A DNA stretch of 64,000 bases from an uncultured bacterium (GCA_938024995.1 CALJDU010000008.1:115062-179061); one strand, 5' to 3'. Numbered from the stretch's first letter, positions 48,357 to 57,716 are shown. The notes: generated by a model from the sequence alone, not told the origin. Numbers and translations are program-made.

Positions 48357-49172
48357 CTAGGTGAAGCGTTTCGCGAGCGCGGCGGTGTGTGCGCTTGAGG
48401 TTCCGCAGCACGATCCGATGAGGGTCGCGCCGAGGTCTACCCAACGCGCAGCGATTTCTGCATACGCCGCCGGACCAGGATCGGGCGCGGAGGTCCACCC
48501 CACTCCATCATCGATCGTACCCGCGTTTCCATACGCTCCGAACGGGAGCGCGTCACCTAGAGCATCGCGTAACGCCGCGACGAACGGCGTGGTGCGGGTC
48601 GCGGCGACGCAGTTGATGAGCACCGCCCCGGCGCCGGCGATGGCGGCTCGCTCTGCCGCACGGCTCAAGGCGCGCGGCGTCATGAGATCGCCATCCGGTC
48701 CAGCGGTGAACGAGAGCCAGGTCTCTTTGCCGGTGCCCCGCGCGGCGGCGAGCGCCGCGAGCCCTTCTTCGACATGGGGAAAGGTCTCGCACAAAAGAAT
48801 GTCGCAACCGGCGTTCGCGAGCGCGGTCGCGAGCGGGCGGTGGTCCGCCTTCGCGCCTTCGCTCAGGTCCGGCCGGTAGCAGTCCGCGAGCGGCGCGATG
48901 CTCCCAGCGACGCGGTGGGTCGACGCAATGGAAGCGCGAGCGATGGAGACCGCTTGGGTCACGCGCTCGATGTAGCTGTGGGGGAACGAGCGCGGCTGGA
49001 CGCGGAAGGTGTTGGTGCAATGCACGGTCGCGCCGGCGCTCGCTTCGGCGCGGTGAACCGCGGCGACGCGGGACGGACAGTCGACCAAGGCCGCGGCGCT
49101 CCAGAGCGGCAGCTTGGTGTCGACGCCGTTCGCGGCGAGCGCGGTGCCCATCGGTCCATCGACAATGATCAT
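48357..49172 (-). CDS. Homocysteine S-methyltransferase family protein
   Basis: The 271-aa protein has the zinc-dependent HMT domain: IIVDGPMGTALAANGVDTKL, TNTFRVQPRSF, VAGSIAPLADCYRP, LLCETFPHVEEGLAA, INCVAA (first Zn Cys) and GSCCGTSSAHTAAL (the two Cys that complete the site). Members use S-methylmethionine, S-adenosylmethionine or betaine to make methionine. Which donor is used cannot be told from sequence. Length is slightly under the 300-310 of MmuM, the loops being short. It is on the minus strand; a bidirectional terminator (49214-49244) separates it from the signalling block. Confidence 0.88.
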   Translation of the reverse strand: MIIVDGPMGTALAANGVDTKLPLWSAAALVDCPSRVAAVHRAEASAGATVHCTNTFRVQPRSFPHSYIERVTQAVSIARASIASTHRVAGSIAPLADCYRPDLSEGAKADHRPLATALANAGCDILLCETFPHVEEGLAALAAARGTGKETWLSFTAGPDGDLMTPRALSRAAERAAIAGAGAVLINCVAATRTTPFVAALRDALGDALPFGAYGNAGTIDDGVGWTSAPDPGPAAYAEIAARWVDLGATLIGSCCGTSSAHTAALAKRFT

Positions 49173-49213
49173 GGCGGAGACATCAACACTTGGTTTTGAG
49201 CCGGACGGACGAG

Positions 49214-49244
49214 AAAAGGCCGCGGGTCATCGCGGCCTTTTCTT
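49214..49244. terminator. Bidirectional rho-independent terminator
   Basis: AAAAGGCCGCG (49214-49224) and CGCGGCCTTTT (49231-49241) form an exact 11-bp stem with 6-base loop, A tract on one side and T tract on the other. It ends the lipoprotein/STAND-activator transcript before the homocysteine methyltransferase gene. Confidence 0.9.
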
Positions 49245-49266
49245 CCGTTGGGAATGGGAGAGAGGA

Positions 49267-49803
49267 CTAGAGCTGGTCTCCGCAGTCGGTCTCGCACTCC
49301 GAGGTGTCCGCGTTCGTGGCGTTGTTGGACTCCACGGTCGGAACCGGGACGCCTTCCAGGCTCGGCTGCGGTTGTGGATCACCAGCGACCTTGTCCGAGA
49401 AGTCCGCCATGATCGGCGGCGCGGGAACGGTGTAGCTGTTCTGGTCGTACGAGAGCGCCTCGGTCTCTTGAAGCGTCGCGATGTAGCCAAGCCACAGGGT
49501 ATCGCCGAGGTCCGAGCCAATGTCCTCGAGCTCGGACTCCACCGCCGAGAAGCTGTCGATGCAAAGCCAGTCGCCCTCTCGCGCCGCGGCGACGAGTTCA
49601 GGAGCGTTCTGCGCGATACCAAAGGAGACGTCACCATAGAGCATGCCTTCGCAGCCCTCCGTGATCCGTGCCCAGTCCACCTCAGCGATCACGGGCAACG
49701 CGTCGGCTTCCGTCAGCGACTCACCTGTGATCGGACCGGTGGGGCCGGCGCAGCCGATCAGCGCGAGCGCCAATCCAACTCCCCATGTCGTCCACCTGTT
49801 CAT
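49267..49803 (-). CDS. Small acidic lipoprotein overlapping the STAND-sigma54 activator gene
   Basis: The 178-aa protein begins MNRWTTWGVGLALALIGC (lipobox LIGC, Cys18). It is acidic, with helical stretches (TGESLTEADALPVIAEVDWA, FSAVESELEDIGSDLGD) and paired Cys (EGC, WLC, ECETDCG). Family not recognised. Its ATG overlaps the activator stop by 4 bp, so the lipoprotein is translated from the activator's transcript. A role as reporter or feedback partner of that activator is speculation from position. A strong bidirectional terminator follows at 49214-49244. Confidence 0.72.
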   Translation of the reverse strand: MNRWTTWGVGLALALIGCAGPTGPITGESLTEADALPVIAEVDWARITEGCEGMLYGDVSFGIAQNAPELVAAAREGDWLCIDSFSAVESELEDIGSDLGDTLWLGYIATLQETEALSYDQNSYTVPAPPIMADFSDKVAGDPQPQPSLEGVPVPTVESNNATNADTSECETDCGDQL

Positions 49804-52800
49804 GACTTCTTCACCTTCTTGACGTTGAGACCGTACTGTTTGACCAGTTGGGACAGCCGCGGTCTCTTCATTCCGAGCAGCCCTGCCGCTCGCGTAATAT
49901 TACCCTGCGCTTCGCCCAACGCGCGAACGATGCATTCTCTTTCAATGACTTTCTTTAACTCTAGCAGAGAATTCTCCCCTTCCCGAACCCTCGCATAGAC
50001 GAGGTCCTCGAAGGGCAAAACCGAGTGATTCTGAGGGTCTTGGGCCTTTTCGGGGGGCGCCACGAAGGTGCCTGAAAAGGCGGCGAAGTCCTCCGGGACG
50101 AGGATCTCGGATTCGGCGAAAAGCGTCGCGCTGCGCAGGACGTTCTCCAGTTCGCGCACATTCCCGGGCCAGCTGTGCGACATGAGGAGCCGCTGAGACT
50201 CGGGCGCGAGCGACTTCTTGGGCTCGGTCCGTTGCTCACCGATGCGGCCGAGGAGGTGATCGCCAAGCTCAGGAAGGTCGCTCAAACGATCCCGGAGCGC
50301 CGCGACTTCGATCGTGACCCCACGGAGCCGGTAGTACAGATCTTCGCGGAACGTGCCCTCCGCGACCATCTCTTCCAGATCGCGGTGCGTGGCCGCGACG
50401 ATCCGGACGTCGACCTTGATCGGCCTGGTGCCACCCACGCGCTCGAACTCTCGCTCTTGCAACACGCGGAGAAGAGACACCTGCATCTTCGGAGAGATGT
50501 CGCCGATCTCATCGAGGAAGAGCGTGCCGCCGTTCGCGAGTTCGAAGCGGCCCTTCTTGAGCGACTTCGCGCCCGTGAAGGCTCCGCGCTCATGCCCGAA
50601 GAGCTCCGACATTAACAGCGACTCCACGAGCGCCGCGCAGTTGACCTTGATGAGCGGCTTACCGCGGCGCGGAGAGTTTTCGTGAATCGCTTCTGCGACG
50701 AGCTCCTTGCCCGTCCCGCTCTCGCCGCGAATCAGCACCGTCGTCTGACTCGGCGCGACCTTGTCGAGCGTCGTCAGCAGGCTCTGCATCGCGAGAGAGG
50801 AACCCACGAGCCGCTTGTAGCGACGGTTGAGCGGGTTTCGTTTCTTGGGCCACGCCGGCGCGAGCGAAGAGATCGTGGACACACGCCGCGTCGTGCTCGC
50901 GACCTCCGCGGAGGCCACCAGCGCTTCGACCTGCGCGAGCGCGCTTCGCTGGGCGCGTCGCTCGAAGGCCTCACGATACTCCTGCGGAACCCGACCACAG
51001 AGCCGGCCTTCCACTTCTTGCGCCTCATGAAGCGCTTCGGTCGCGGCGCTCAAGTCATGTTCGTCGCAGAGCGAGCGCGTGAGCTTGGCGAGCGCGGGGG
51101 CGAGGAGGCTCTCATCATCGGCGAGGCGCGCGAGCTCCACAGCTTCGGTCGCGAACGAGAGCGTCGGGCTCCCTTCAGCGCGGGCGACATCGGCTCGCAC
51201 GAGCGCGACCTCCGCGCGGGTTTTTGAGGACTCCCGCGGCGGCAAGGCGGAGAGCTCGGAACGGGCCCGCGCGATGTCACCATCTTCGAGGGCGAGCTTC
51301 GCGAGCTCCAAGCGCGCTTCGTGAACGAGCGCGGTGGCGCGGTTGCCGACGCTCGCCAGCGCTGCTTCATGACAGGCGCGCGCGGCGTTGAGGTTTCCGT
51401 CGACGGTCTCGACACGACCTCGAAGGATCAGCCCCTGGCCTTCGACGAGCGGAAGCGGCCCGTCGCTGACATGCGTCGCGAAATCACAGAGACCCCGCGC
51501 GCGCGCTCCATCACCCAACGTGAGGTAAAGCTCGCCGAGGTTGATCGCGACGCGCGCCAGCATCGCGCGGTTCCCCAGCCGCTTCAGCAGCGCGACCGCC
51601 TCGTGGTAGCGAACGAGCGCGGTCGCGTAGTCGCGACCCAGGTGGGCCAAGACCGCCAAGTTCTCGGTCGCGATGGCGTGCTCTCGAGTGTCGTTGGCGA
51701 CGTGCGCCACCTCGATCGCTTGCGCGAACGCCCGCTCCGCCTCGTCCAAGCGCTGCTGACGAAGAAGCGCGACGCCAAGGTTGGTGAGGGACTGCGCGCG
51801 CTGGTGACCGAGCTCTGCGGTCGTCGCGAGCTCGTAGTTCGTCTGGAAGAGCGCAGCGGCTTCCTTCGGGTCCTTCTGCGCGAGCGCGAGCTTGCCGAGG
51901 GTGTTGCGCGCGTGAATCGAGAGGAGAAGCAGGTCTGCTTCTTCGGACGCGGCGAGCGCACGGGTCGCCCAGTCACGCGCTTCCTCGTACGCCGCCCGCT
52001 GATAGTGAAGCTCCGCGAGCAGCGCCTCGACCTCGACCAGGACCTCTTCGTCCGCGCCTTCCGCGAGCTGATGAGCGTGGGAGAGAGTCGTCGCGGCGAC
52101 GTCGAGCTGACCCGCCAGCGTACAGAGGTGACCCACGCGCCGCGCGGCCACCGGACATGTCGGCGCCATCGCTTGGACCCGCTCGGCGTGAACGATCGCG
52201 CGGCGATAGTTACCAGACACGCGCTGGAGATCGACCAAGTAGTCGAGCAGCTCGCGGTCGACCTGCTCGACCTTGCCGACAACCTCTTCGAGAAGGGACG
52301 CGGCTTCCGTGTGCGCGTGGCGCGCCGCCAAGGACCGCGCGTCTTCGAGCGCACAGCTGACCGCGAGCTTCTCGTCGCCGGCTTCCAACGCGTGAAGGGT
52401 CGCCTGCTCCTTCCCTCCGTGTTCCCGGAAGTGAAGCGCGCAGCGGCGATGAAGCTCCTTGCGTCGGTCCGCCGCGAGAGCCGCGTAGGCGTGTTCCCGA
52501 TCGCTCTGTCGCGAGAACGAGAAGAGAATGTGGCCGTCGACGACGTTCTTCGTGAGGAGGCTCGAGCCCGCGAACTCGGCGCGCACTGCGCGGTCGAGCG
52601 ACTCGTTTCCGATCTGCATGAGCAGCTCGAGATCCGCAGGGTGTCGCACAACGGAGAGCGCCTCGATGAGGCGACCGGCTTCCCGCGGGAGCTCGTCGAT
52701 CAACCGCTCGACGCGTTGTGCAGGAGTGACCGGCGGCGCCTCCAAGAGCAGATCGATCGCCTGCGGAAGTCCCCCCGTCCGTTCCAGCACGCGCGCGACG

Positions 52801-53525
52801 ACGCTGGGTGATTGCAAGTACGCGCGGACCCCACTGACATCGAGGCGACCCACCTGAAGGGTCGTCGCGGCGCGGTGCTTCTGGAGCGTCTGGATCAAAC
52901 GCTCGCACTCCTTGGAGCCGGCGTTGCTCCGCTTGGTCAACACGAAGAGCGCGTGCAGGGCGTTGTCCGGCGTCACGTCATCGGACCAAGGACCCGCCCC
53001 GTCGATGACGAAGCGGAGGAGCTCCAGCGTGCCTCGATCCGCGCGCTCGACGCCGCGCAACATGATGACCGGACAGCGGACCCGGGCGACGTCGCAGAGG
53101 AGCGCCGCGATGGCCTCAAAGAAGCGCATGCGTTTCTCGACGGCGAGGTCATGCGAGTGCGGGGTTTGGTCTTCCGAAGTGTGTTGGTGCCAAAGGGGGT
53201 GACAACCGAGAGGGCACGCGAGGTCGGGGAGGTGCGCCGTCGGCTCGACACCCACCTCGTGCAGAAAGCGGAGGCCTTGGTCGACGATGTCGACGAAAGG
53301 CCCAAACGCGAGGCCAGGCTCGCAGCGACCTTCCAAGACGATGCCTCCCGCCAAGCGCTGGCGAGAACGAAACTCGTTGAGGATGCTGGACTTGCCAGCG
53401 CCAGAGACGCCCGAGAGAACCGCGAAACGGCCACCCTGGGACTCGGCCTGCCGATGAAGCTCGAGCAACTGTGTCAGCTCGTTCTCTCTGCCCACGCACG
53501 TCGGCGTGCTCGGCGATACCTCCAT
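49800..53525 (-). CDS. STAND/TPR sigma54-dependent activator
   Basis: The 1241-aa protein starts at ATG 53525 with GGGGAG 6 bases upstream. First comes an N-terminal AAA_16/STAND ATPase: TCVGRENELTQLL, then Walker A GVSGAGKSS at 39-47. Walker B, usually LDDLHWAD, is LRGVERAD, so its Asp is lost. A TPR-rich centre (about 340-850) follows. Next is the sigma54 AAA+ domain with GESGTGKELVAEAIH near residue 935, GAFTGA, and GGTLFLDEIGD. A Fis-like helix-turn-helix ends the protein (NITRAAGLLGMKRPRLSQL). GAFTGA contacts sigma54. A STAND-like sensor fused to an NtrC-type output is rare in textbooks. A candidate sigma54 promoter lies upstream at 53613-53628; the downstream lipoprotein gene overlaps. 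Confidence 0.9.
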   Translation of the reverse strand: MEVSPSTPTCVGRENELTQLLELHRQAESQGGRFAVLSGVSGAGKSSILNEFRSRQRLAGGIVLEGRCEPGLAFGPFVDIVDQGLRFLHEVGVEPTAHLPDLACPLGCHPLWHQHTSEDQTPHSHDLAVEKRMRFFEAIAALLCDVARVRCPVIMLRGVERADRGTLELLRFVIDGAGPWSDDVTPDNALHALFVLTKRSNAGSKECERLIQTLQKHRAATTLQVGRLDVSGVRAYLQSPSVVARVLERTGGLPQAIDLLLEAPPVTPAQRVERLIDELPREAGRLIEALSVVRHPADLELLMQIGNESLDRAVRAEFAGSSLLTKNVVDGHILFSFSRQSDREHAYAALAADRRKELHRRCALHFREHGGKEQATLHALEAGDEKLAVSCALEDARSLAARHAHTEAASLLEEVVGKVEQVDRELLDYLVDLQRVSGNYRRAIVHAERVQAMAPTCPVAARRVGHLCTLAGQLDVAATTLSHAHQLAEGADEEVLVEVEALLAELHYQRAAYEEARDWATRALAASEEADLLLLSIHARNTLGKLALAQKDPKEAAALFQTNYELATTAELGHQRAQSLTNLGVALLRQQRLDEAERAFAQAIEVAHVANDTREHAIATENLAVLAHLGRDYATALVRYHEAVALLKRLGNRAMLARVAINLGELYLTLGDGARARGLCDFATHVSDGPLPLVEGQGLILRGRVETVDGNLNAARACHEAALASVGNRATALVHEARLELAKLALEDGDIARARSELSALPPRESSKTRAEVALVRADVARAEGSPTLSFATEAVELARLADDESLLAPALAKLTRSLCDEHDLSAATEALHEAQEVEGRLCGRVPQEYREAFERRAQRSALAQVEALVASAEVASTTRRVSTISSLAPAWPKKRNPLNRRYKRLVGSSLAMQSLLTTLDKVAPSQTTVLIRGESGTGKELVAEAIHENSPRRGKPLIKVNCAALVESLLMSELFGHERGAFTGAKSLKKGRFELANGGTLFLDEIGDISPKMQVSLLRVLQEREFERVGGTRPIKVDVRIVAATHRDLEEMVAEGTFREDLYYRLRGVTIEVAALRDRLSDLPELGDHLLGRIGEQRTEPKKSLAPESQRLLMSHSWPGNVRELENVLRSATLFAESEILVPEDFAAFSGTFVAPPEKAQDPQNHSVLPFEDLVYARVREGENSLLELKKVIERECIVRALGEAQGNITRAAGLLGMKRPRLSQLVKQYGLNVKKVKKS

Positions 53526-53612
53526 CAACGACTCCCCAGTTTTCCGAAAACCTGAAGAAGAACCGTAGGGTTCAGCCCGTCGTTGTTCAAGTCGGCCCAT
53601 GGATCAGTGACT

Positions 53613-53628
53613 TGCAACCAGTATTCCA
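53613..53628 (-). promoter_or_regulatory. Candidate sigma54 (-24/-12) promoter of the STAND activator
   Basis: On the minus strand TGGAATACTGGTTGCA keeps the essential GG and GC 10 bp apart and a full TTGCA at -12 (consensus TGGCACGN4TTGCA). Transcription would start near 53602, giving a 77-base leader to ATG 53525. This makes autoregulation likely and argues against ATG 53600. The -24 half is not ideal. Confidence 0.5.
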
Positions 53629-53728
53629 CCCAAATACGTAAAAAAGTTGGCGGTAGGAGTGTCACGCCCCGCCCGCTCGTCAATTTGCTAACGTCACTTC
53701 GTGCGCGATCAAGGCCGCGGTTGAGGCG

Positions 53729-55123
53729 TCAGCGATAGTCGTTCGGGTCAATCCCGTACCGCTTCATCCAGCGATGAACCTGCATCCGCTCTTTGCCCAC
53801 GGCGCGACCAACGGCGGCGACATTTCCGCGCATCTGTTGAAGCAGATCGCGAAGCTCTTCTTCGGTCGGCGTCCCGGGCGCTTCCGCGCGACGTGAACGG
53901 ACCCGGGGAGCGCTCTTGGCGGGCGTCGGTTTGATGGAGACCTGAACGCCCGGCGGCAGATGCGCGATCTCGAGCGGGGCTCCCTCTGACAACGCGACCG
54001 CGAGCTTCACGGCGCTTTGCAACTCGCGCACGTTGTACGGCCAGTGATGGTGAGCCGCCGCGAGCATGAACGAAAAGCTCACATGTCGGTCCGGATGTCC
54101 TGCTTGGGAGAGGAAGCGACGCACCAAAAGATAGAGGTCCTCTTTCCGTTCGCGAAGCGGCGGCAGCTGAATCGTCATCTCCTGCAAGCGCGCCAGGAGG
54201 TCACCACGGAACCGACCCTCCGCGACCTCATGTTCGAGATTCCGATGCGTCGCGCAGATGACGCGAACGTCGACCTTGGTCGCCTTGGTCTCGCCCACGG
54301 GGACGACTTCGCGCTGCTGGAGTACGCGGAGCAACTTCGCCTGCGCCGCCAGCGGCATGTCCCCGATCTCATCAAGGAAGAGCGTCCCGTGATCAGCCGC
54401 GCGGACGAGCCCGAGCTTGTCGCTGGTCGCGCCGGTGAACGCGCCCCGCTTGTGACCAAAGAGCTCGCTCTCAATGAGCTGTGCGGGGAGCGCCGCGCAG
54501 TTGATCGCTTGCATCGCGCCAGTGCGCCCGCTTCGAAGGTGGAGCTCGTTCGAGACCAGCTCCTTGCCGGTCCCGCTCTCGCCCAAGACGATCACGCTGA
54601 GACCGGTCTTGGCGACCTTGTCGATGTTGTTCAGGAGCGCGTCGACCTGGAAGCCGCCGGCGAGCGCGCTTCGCGCGTCATGCGAGAACATTCGCGCGGT
54701 CGCGACCACGTCCCCGTTCACCCGGTACGGCGCGAAGCGGAAGACACCTTCATGCGCGAAACGGAAGAGCGTGTCTCCGATGCGAACGAGGTCGAACGGC
54801 TCGAGCGCGACCTCGGTGACCTTCTCCCCGTTCACCATGGTGCCGTTCGTCGAGCCCAGGTCCTTCACGAAGACCTGACCACCGCGAAGAAAAACCTCGG
54901 CGTGATAACGCGAGACCGCGCTTTCGGGGATCGCCAACGTATTGTCGGATTCGCGCCCCACCCGTGCACCGCGAGCGCTGATCGGGACGACCGCGGGGAG
55001 CGATTCGTGAAGGCGCGAGTAGACCAAAACGAGCCCTGGCGTCGGGTCCAGCGCCGCGCCCTCGCGCGGAAACGCGTCCACCGCTTCGGTCGTGAAGCCT
55101 CGGCCTTCCGTCTCCCTACCCAT
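53729..55123 (-). CDS. FHA-domain sigma54-dependent activator
   Basis: The 464-aa protein has an N-terminal FHA domain (about 45-125: RVGRESDNTLAIPESAVSRY, HAEVFLRGGQVFVKDLGSTN, GTMVNG), which binds phosphothreonine. The sigma54 AAA+ core follows with GESGTGKELVSNELH, SELFGHKRGAFTGATSD, HGTLFLDEIGDMP and WPYNVRELQSAVKLA. The C-terminal HTH is MRGNVAAVGRAVGKERMQVH. FHA plus sigma54 activators are characteristic of Myxococcota and are thought to be switched by Ser/Thr kinases. None is adjacent. ATG 55123 is chosen for compactness; GTG 55141 is in-frame. It follows the hybrid kinase gene by 45 bp on one strand. Confidence 0.92.
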   Translation of the reverse strand: MGRETEGRGFTTEAVDAFPREGAALDPTPGLVLVYSRLHESLPAVVPISARGARVGRESDNTLAIPESAVSRYHAEVFLRGGQVFVKDLGSTNGTMVNGEKVTEVALEPFDLVRIGDTLFRFAHEGVFRFAPYRVNGDVVATARMFSHDARSALAGGFQVDALLNNIDKVAKTGLSVIVLGESGTGKELVSNELHLRSGRTGAMQAINCAALPAQLIESELFGHKRGAFTGATSDKLGLVRAADHGTLFLDEIGDMPLAAQAKLLRVLQQREVVPVGETKATKVDVRVICATHRNLEHEVAEGRFRGDLLARLQEMTIQLPPLRERKEDLYLLVRRFLSQAGHPDRHVSFSFMLAAAHHHWPYNVRELQSAVKLAVALSEGAPLEIAHLPPGVQVSIKPTPAKSAPRVRSRRAEAPGTPTEEELRDLLQQMRGNVAAVGRAVGKERMQVHRWMKRYGIDPNDYR

Positions 55124-55168
55124 GCCGGCCGACCTTAACACGAGCCTGTGACCGAAAGGGCGGGAACG

Positions 55169-56518
55169 TCAGGCCACAGACCGCGGGACAAGGTCCGCGA
55201 CGACATCGACGAGCGCCTCGGGGTCAAACGGTTTGCGAAGCCACCGACTCGGGGACGCAGCAGGCTCATCCGGGGGAGGTCCGCCCGAGGTAAGGATCGC
55301 GGCGTCAACCAACTTTCGACGACGTAGCTCCGCGAGCAAGCGATCTCCGCGGCCATCTTGAAGCCGGAGATCGATCACCGCGACGTCGTATCGCGTCGCT
55401 AAGGTCGCGGTGTCCTCGACACCGTCCGCCTCCGTCACAACCGCCCCGTGGATCAATAACGTGGTCGCCATCATCTCGCGCAGCTCACGACCGTCTTCGA
55501 CGATGAGCACCTTCGCGCCCGTCAGCGGTGACGACGGACGCGTCGAGCCCTTCGATTCAGGTCGCTCTTCGACCGCTGGCAGAACCACGTGGAACCGCGC
55601 GCCGCGGCCCGGCGTGGAGTCGACCGTGATCTCGCCGCCGAGCGCCTCGACGGTCCGCTTCACGAGCGGCAAGCCCAGCCCGGTTCCGCCCTCGCGCTGG
55701 GTGAAGTACGGAGTGAAGATCCGCGTTAGCTCGTCGACGCTCATCCCCAGACCATCATCGGCCACGACCAGCGACACCTTGTCTCCCTCAAGGCGCACAT
55801 CGACGCTCACCGAGCCTCCCGAGGGAATGATCTCGACCGCGTTGTGAATAAGGTTCCACGTGATCGAGAAGAGCTGCGCACGACTCGCGCGCACGTGACA
55901 TTGGGTCGCGCCGGAACGCGTGAGGGAGAGCTGGCGATCGATCGCGCGGTGAGACAACAGGCGCACGACGTCGTCGGTCACCTCCGCCAGGTCGATCAGC
56001 GTGGTCGGCGCAGCGGTCGTTGGGCCGAGGAGATCTTTGGCGACGGTGCGCGCGCTTCCCGCGAGACGCGCCACCATCGCGAGCGCCGCCTGGGCGTCGA
56101 GCTGATCGGGACGCGTCTGCGCAATGTGTGCGGCGCTGATCACGCCGCCCATCGCGTTGGCGATCTCATGCGCGGCTGACGCCGCGAGCTCCGCCGCCGC
56201 CGCGCGACGCTCGAGCTCCTGATGACGTGACGCGATGATGCAAACCGTTCCGCCGTCCACAGGCATCCCGAGCAACGTCCGGCCACTGCTGGTGAGGACG
56301 ACGCGATCCTTTTGGGCGTCTTCGATGAACCGCGTGATCCGTGGATCGGTTGCGGGCAGCTGGACCAGAGCGCCCGCCGCAAGGGCGAGAGTCACCGGGT
56401 TGGTCGCGAGCTGCGCCGCTGCCGCCGCGTTCCAATGGAGCGCGCCATCGGGCCGTCTTTCAACGGTCGGCAAGTTGAGCGCATCGCTCATCCACGTCAG
56501 GAGTTCCGTGGTTCCCAC
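55169..56518 (-). CDS. Hybrid histidine kinase with C-terminal receiver
   Basis: The 449-aa protein has a PAS-like N-terminal part (ERRPDGALHWNAAAAAQLAT), no membrane helix, a HisKA-like helix with phosphorylated His (ASAAHEIANAMGGVISAAHI), and HATPase boxes NLIHNAVEIIP, VVADDGLGMSVDEL and REGGTGLGLPLVKRTVEALG. The C-terminal receiver (about 335-445) has VLIVEDGRELREMM, VAVIDLRLQDGRG (phospho-Asp) and LRKPFDPEAL. The first acidic pair is ED. Kinase with tethered receiver suggests an intramolecular phosphorelay or a modulated kinase. It is directly upstream of the FHA activator gene in the same orientation, its probable functional neighbour. Confidence 0.9.
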   Translation of the reverse strand: MGTTELLTWMSDALNLPTVERRPDGALHWNAAAAAQLATNPVTLALAAGALVQLPATDPRITRFIEDAQKDRVVLTSSGRTLLGMPVDGGTVCIIASRHQELERRAAAAELAASAAHEIANAMGGVISAAHIAQTRPDQLDAQAALAMVARLAGSARTVAKDLLGPTTAAPTTLIDLAEVTDDVVRLLSHRAIDRQLSLTRSGATQCHVRASRAQLFSITWNLIHNAVEIIPSGGSVSVDVRLEGDKVSLVVADDGLGMSVDELTRIFTPYFTQREGGTGLGLPLVKRTVEALGGEITVDSTPGRGARFHVVLPAVEERPESKGSTRPSSPLTGAKVLIVEDGRELREMMATTLLIHGAVVTEADGVEDTATLATRYDVAVIDLRLQDGRGDRLLAELRRRKLVDAAILTSGGPPPDEPAASPSRWLRKPFDPEALVDVVADLVPRSVA

Positions 56519-56633
56519 GATTCAATCATGTTGCTGGAATCCGTTGTGGTCAAATTGTCTTTGTGGGACGGCAGACATTGCGGATCCCGTCGGTTCGTCC
56601 TCTAGGGTCTACTAGTATAGTGTGTTCCGTTGC

Positions 56634-57716
56634 ATGGGACGTCTTTTCTCCAGTCGCCCTCAGGCGGTGACCCTTCTCCGCCTTTGTCTTCAGCTCGCTG
56701 TCGCCTTCGTTCTTGTCGCCGGATGTGCCCAAGGCGGTGGACGCGGCGACACAGGAGGACGTCGCGACACGAACACCACGGACGCGCCCACCCCGATCGA
56801 CACCGGATCGTCTGGAATGTGCAGCCCTGCGTGTCCCGCCGGTCAGGTCTGCACCGATGGTCGTTGCGTCGTTGGCTGCGGAAGTGGATCGGCGTGCCCG
56901 ATCGGCACCAGTTGCTGTGATGGCTCATGCGTCGAGCTGCCGAGCGACGTAAACCACTGCGGTCGGTGTGGACGTTCCTGTTTGCCGACCGGCAACACGT
57001 GCTCCGCCGGCCAGTGCCGCTGTGCCTTCCAGCCGCAGTGCACCGGGACCGACACCTGTTGCGAGGACGGCTGCCAAGACACGATGAACGATCGCGACAA
57101 CTGCGGCGGCTGCGGAATCGCGTGCGGCGCAGGAATGAATTGCGAGGCCGGCACCTGCGTGATCGCACCGTGTGAGCCTGCCTGCGCGGTCGGTGAAGAG
57201 TGCGTCGGCATGACCTGCATGTGCGGAGCCGGACCGGCTTGCGCGGCGAGCGGTGAGTCGTGTTGTGGGGGCTCCTGTGCCAACACGATGAACGACGCGT
57301 CCAACTGCGGCGGCTGTGGGGTGACGTGCACCGGTGCAGAGGTTTGCCTCGACGGGAGCTGCACGGAAGACATCCCGTGCACGCCCGCGTGCCGGACCGG
57401 AGAGACCTGCGATCGCGGCACGTGTCGCTGCGGCACCACGACGTGTCTCTCGAGCCAAGCGTGTTGCGGCCTCTTCTGCACGGACCTCAACACCGACGCC
57501 ACGAACTGCGGACGCTGCGGAAACGCGTGTGGCGCGGGCAGCACCTGTTGCGGCGGGAGCTGCATCAACACTGCCAGCGACACCAACAACTGTGGTCGCT
57601 GTGGCAACCGCTGCGACAGCTCCACGGCCGACACGTGCAGCGGCGGGACCTGCCGCTGCGGCTCTTCTGGGGAGTGTTTGATCGCCTGCCTGCTCGGCGC
57701 CTGTTTCCCGATCTGA
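56634..57716 (+). CDS. Cys-rich repeat lipoprotein
   Basis: The 360-aa protein (ATG 56634; GTG 56622 possible) has a signal peptide ending LVAGC (Cys lipobox), then a Thr/Asp/Pro linker. The rest consists of repeats built as C-C-x-G-x-C followed by NCGxCGxxC: DVNHCGRCGRSC, DRDNCGGCGIAC, ASNCGGCGVTC, ATNCGRCGNAC and TNNCGRCGNRC, with CCxGSC elements before them. About 50 Cys in all suggests dense disulfides. This repeat class is common in Myxococcota surface lipoproteins and is often mislabelled in databases. Function unknown, probably exposed. Divergent from the hybrid kinase gene with 115 bp between. Confidence 0.85.
   Translation: MGRLFSSRPQAVTLLRLCLQLAVAFVLVAGCAQGGGRGDTGGRRDTNTTDAPTPIDTGSSGMCSPACPAGQVCTDGRCVVGCGSGSACPIGTSCCDGSCVELPSDVNHCGRCGRSCLPTGNTCSAGQCRCAFQPQCTGTDTCCEDGCQDTMNDRDNCGGCGIACGAGMNCEAGTCVIAPCEPACAVGEECVGMTCMCGAGPACAASGESCCGGSCANTMNDASNCGGCGVTCTGAEVCLDGSCTEDIPCTPACRTGETCDRGTCRCGTTTCLSSQACCGLFCTDLNTDATNCGRCGNACGAGSTCCGGSCINTASDTNNCGRCGNRCDSSTADTCSGGTCRCGSSGECLIACLLGACFPI

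Noticed and set aside
51321..52811. 496-codon open frame opposite the STAND activator
   Set aside because: Antisense to the TPR region; Arg-rich and featureless.
53525..53600. Upstream ATG 53600 for the STAND activator
   Set aside because: No ribosome site and it lies at the predicted transcription start; ATG 53525 has GGGGAG.
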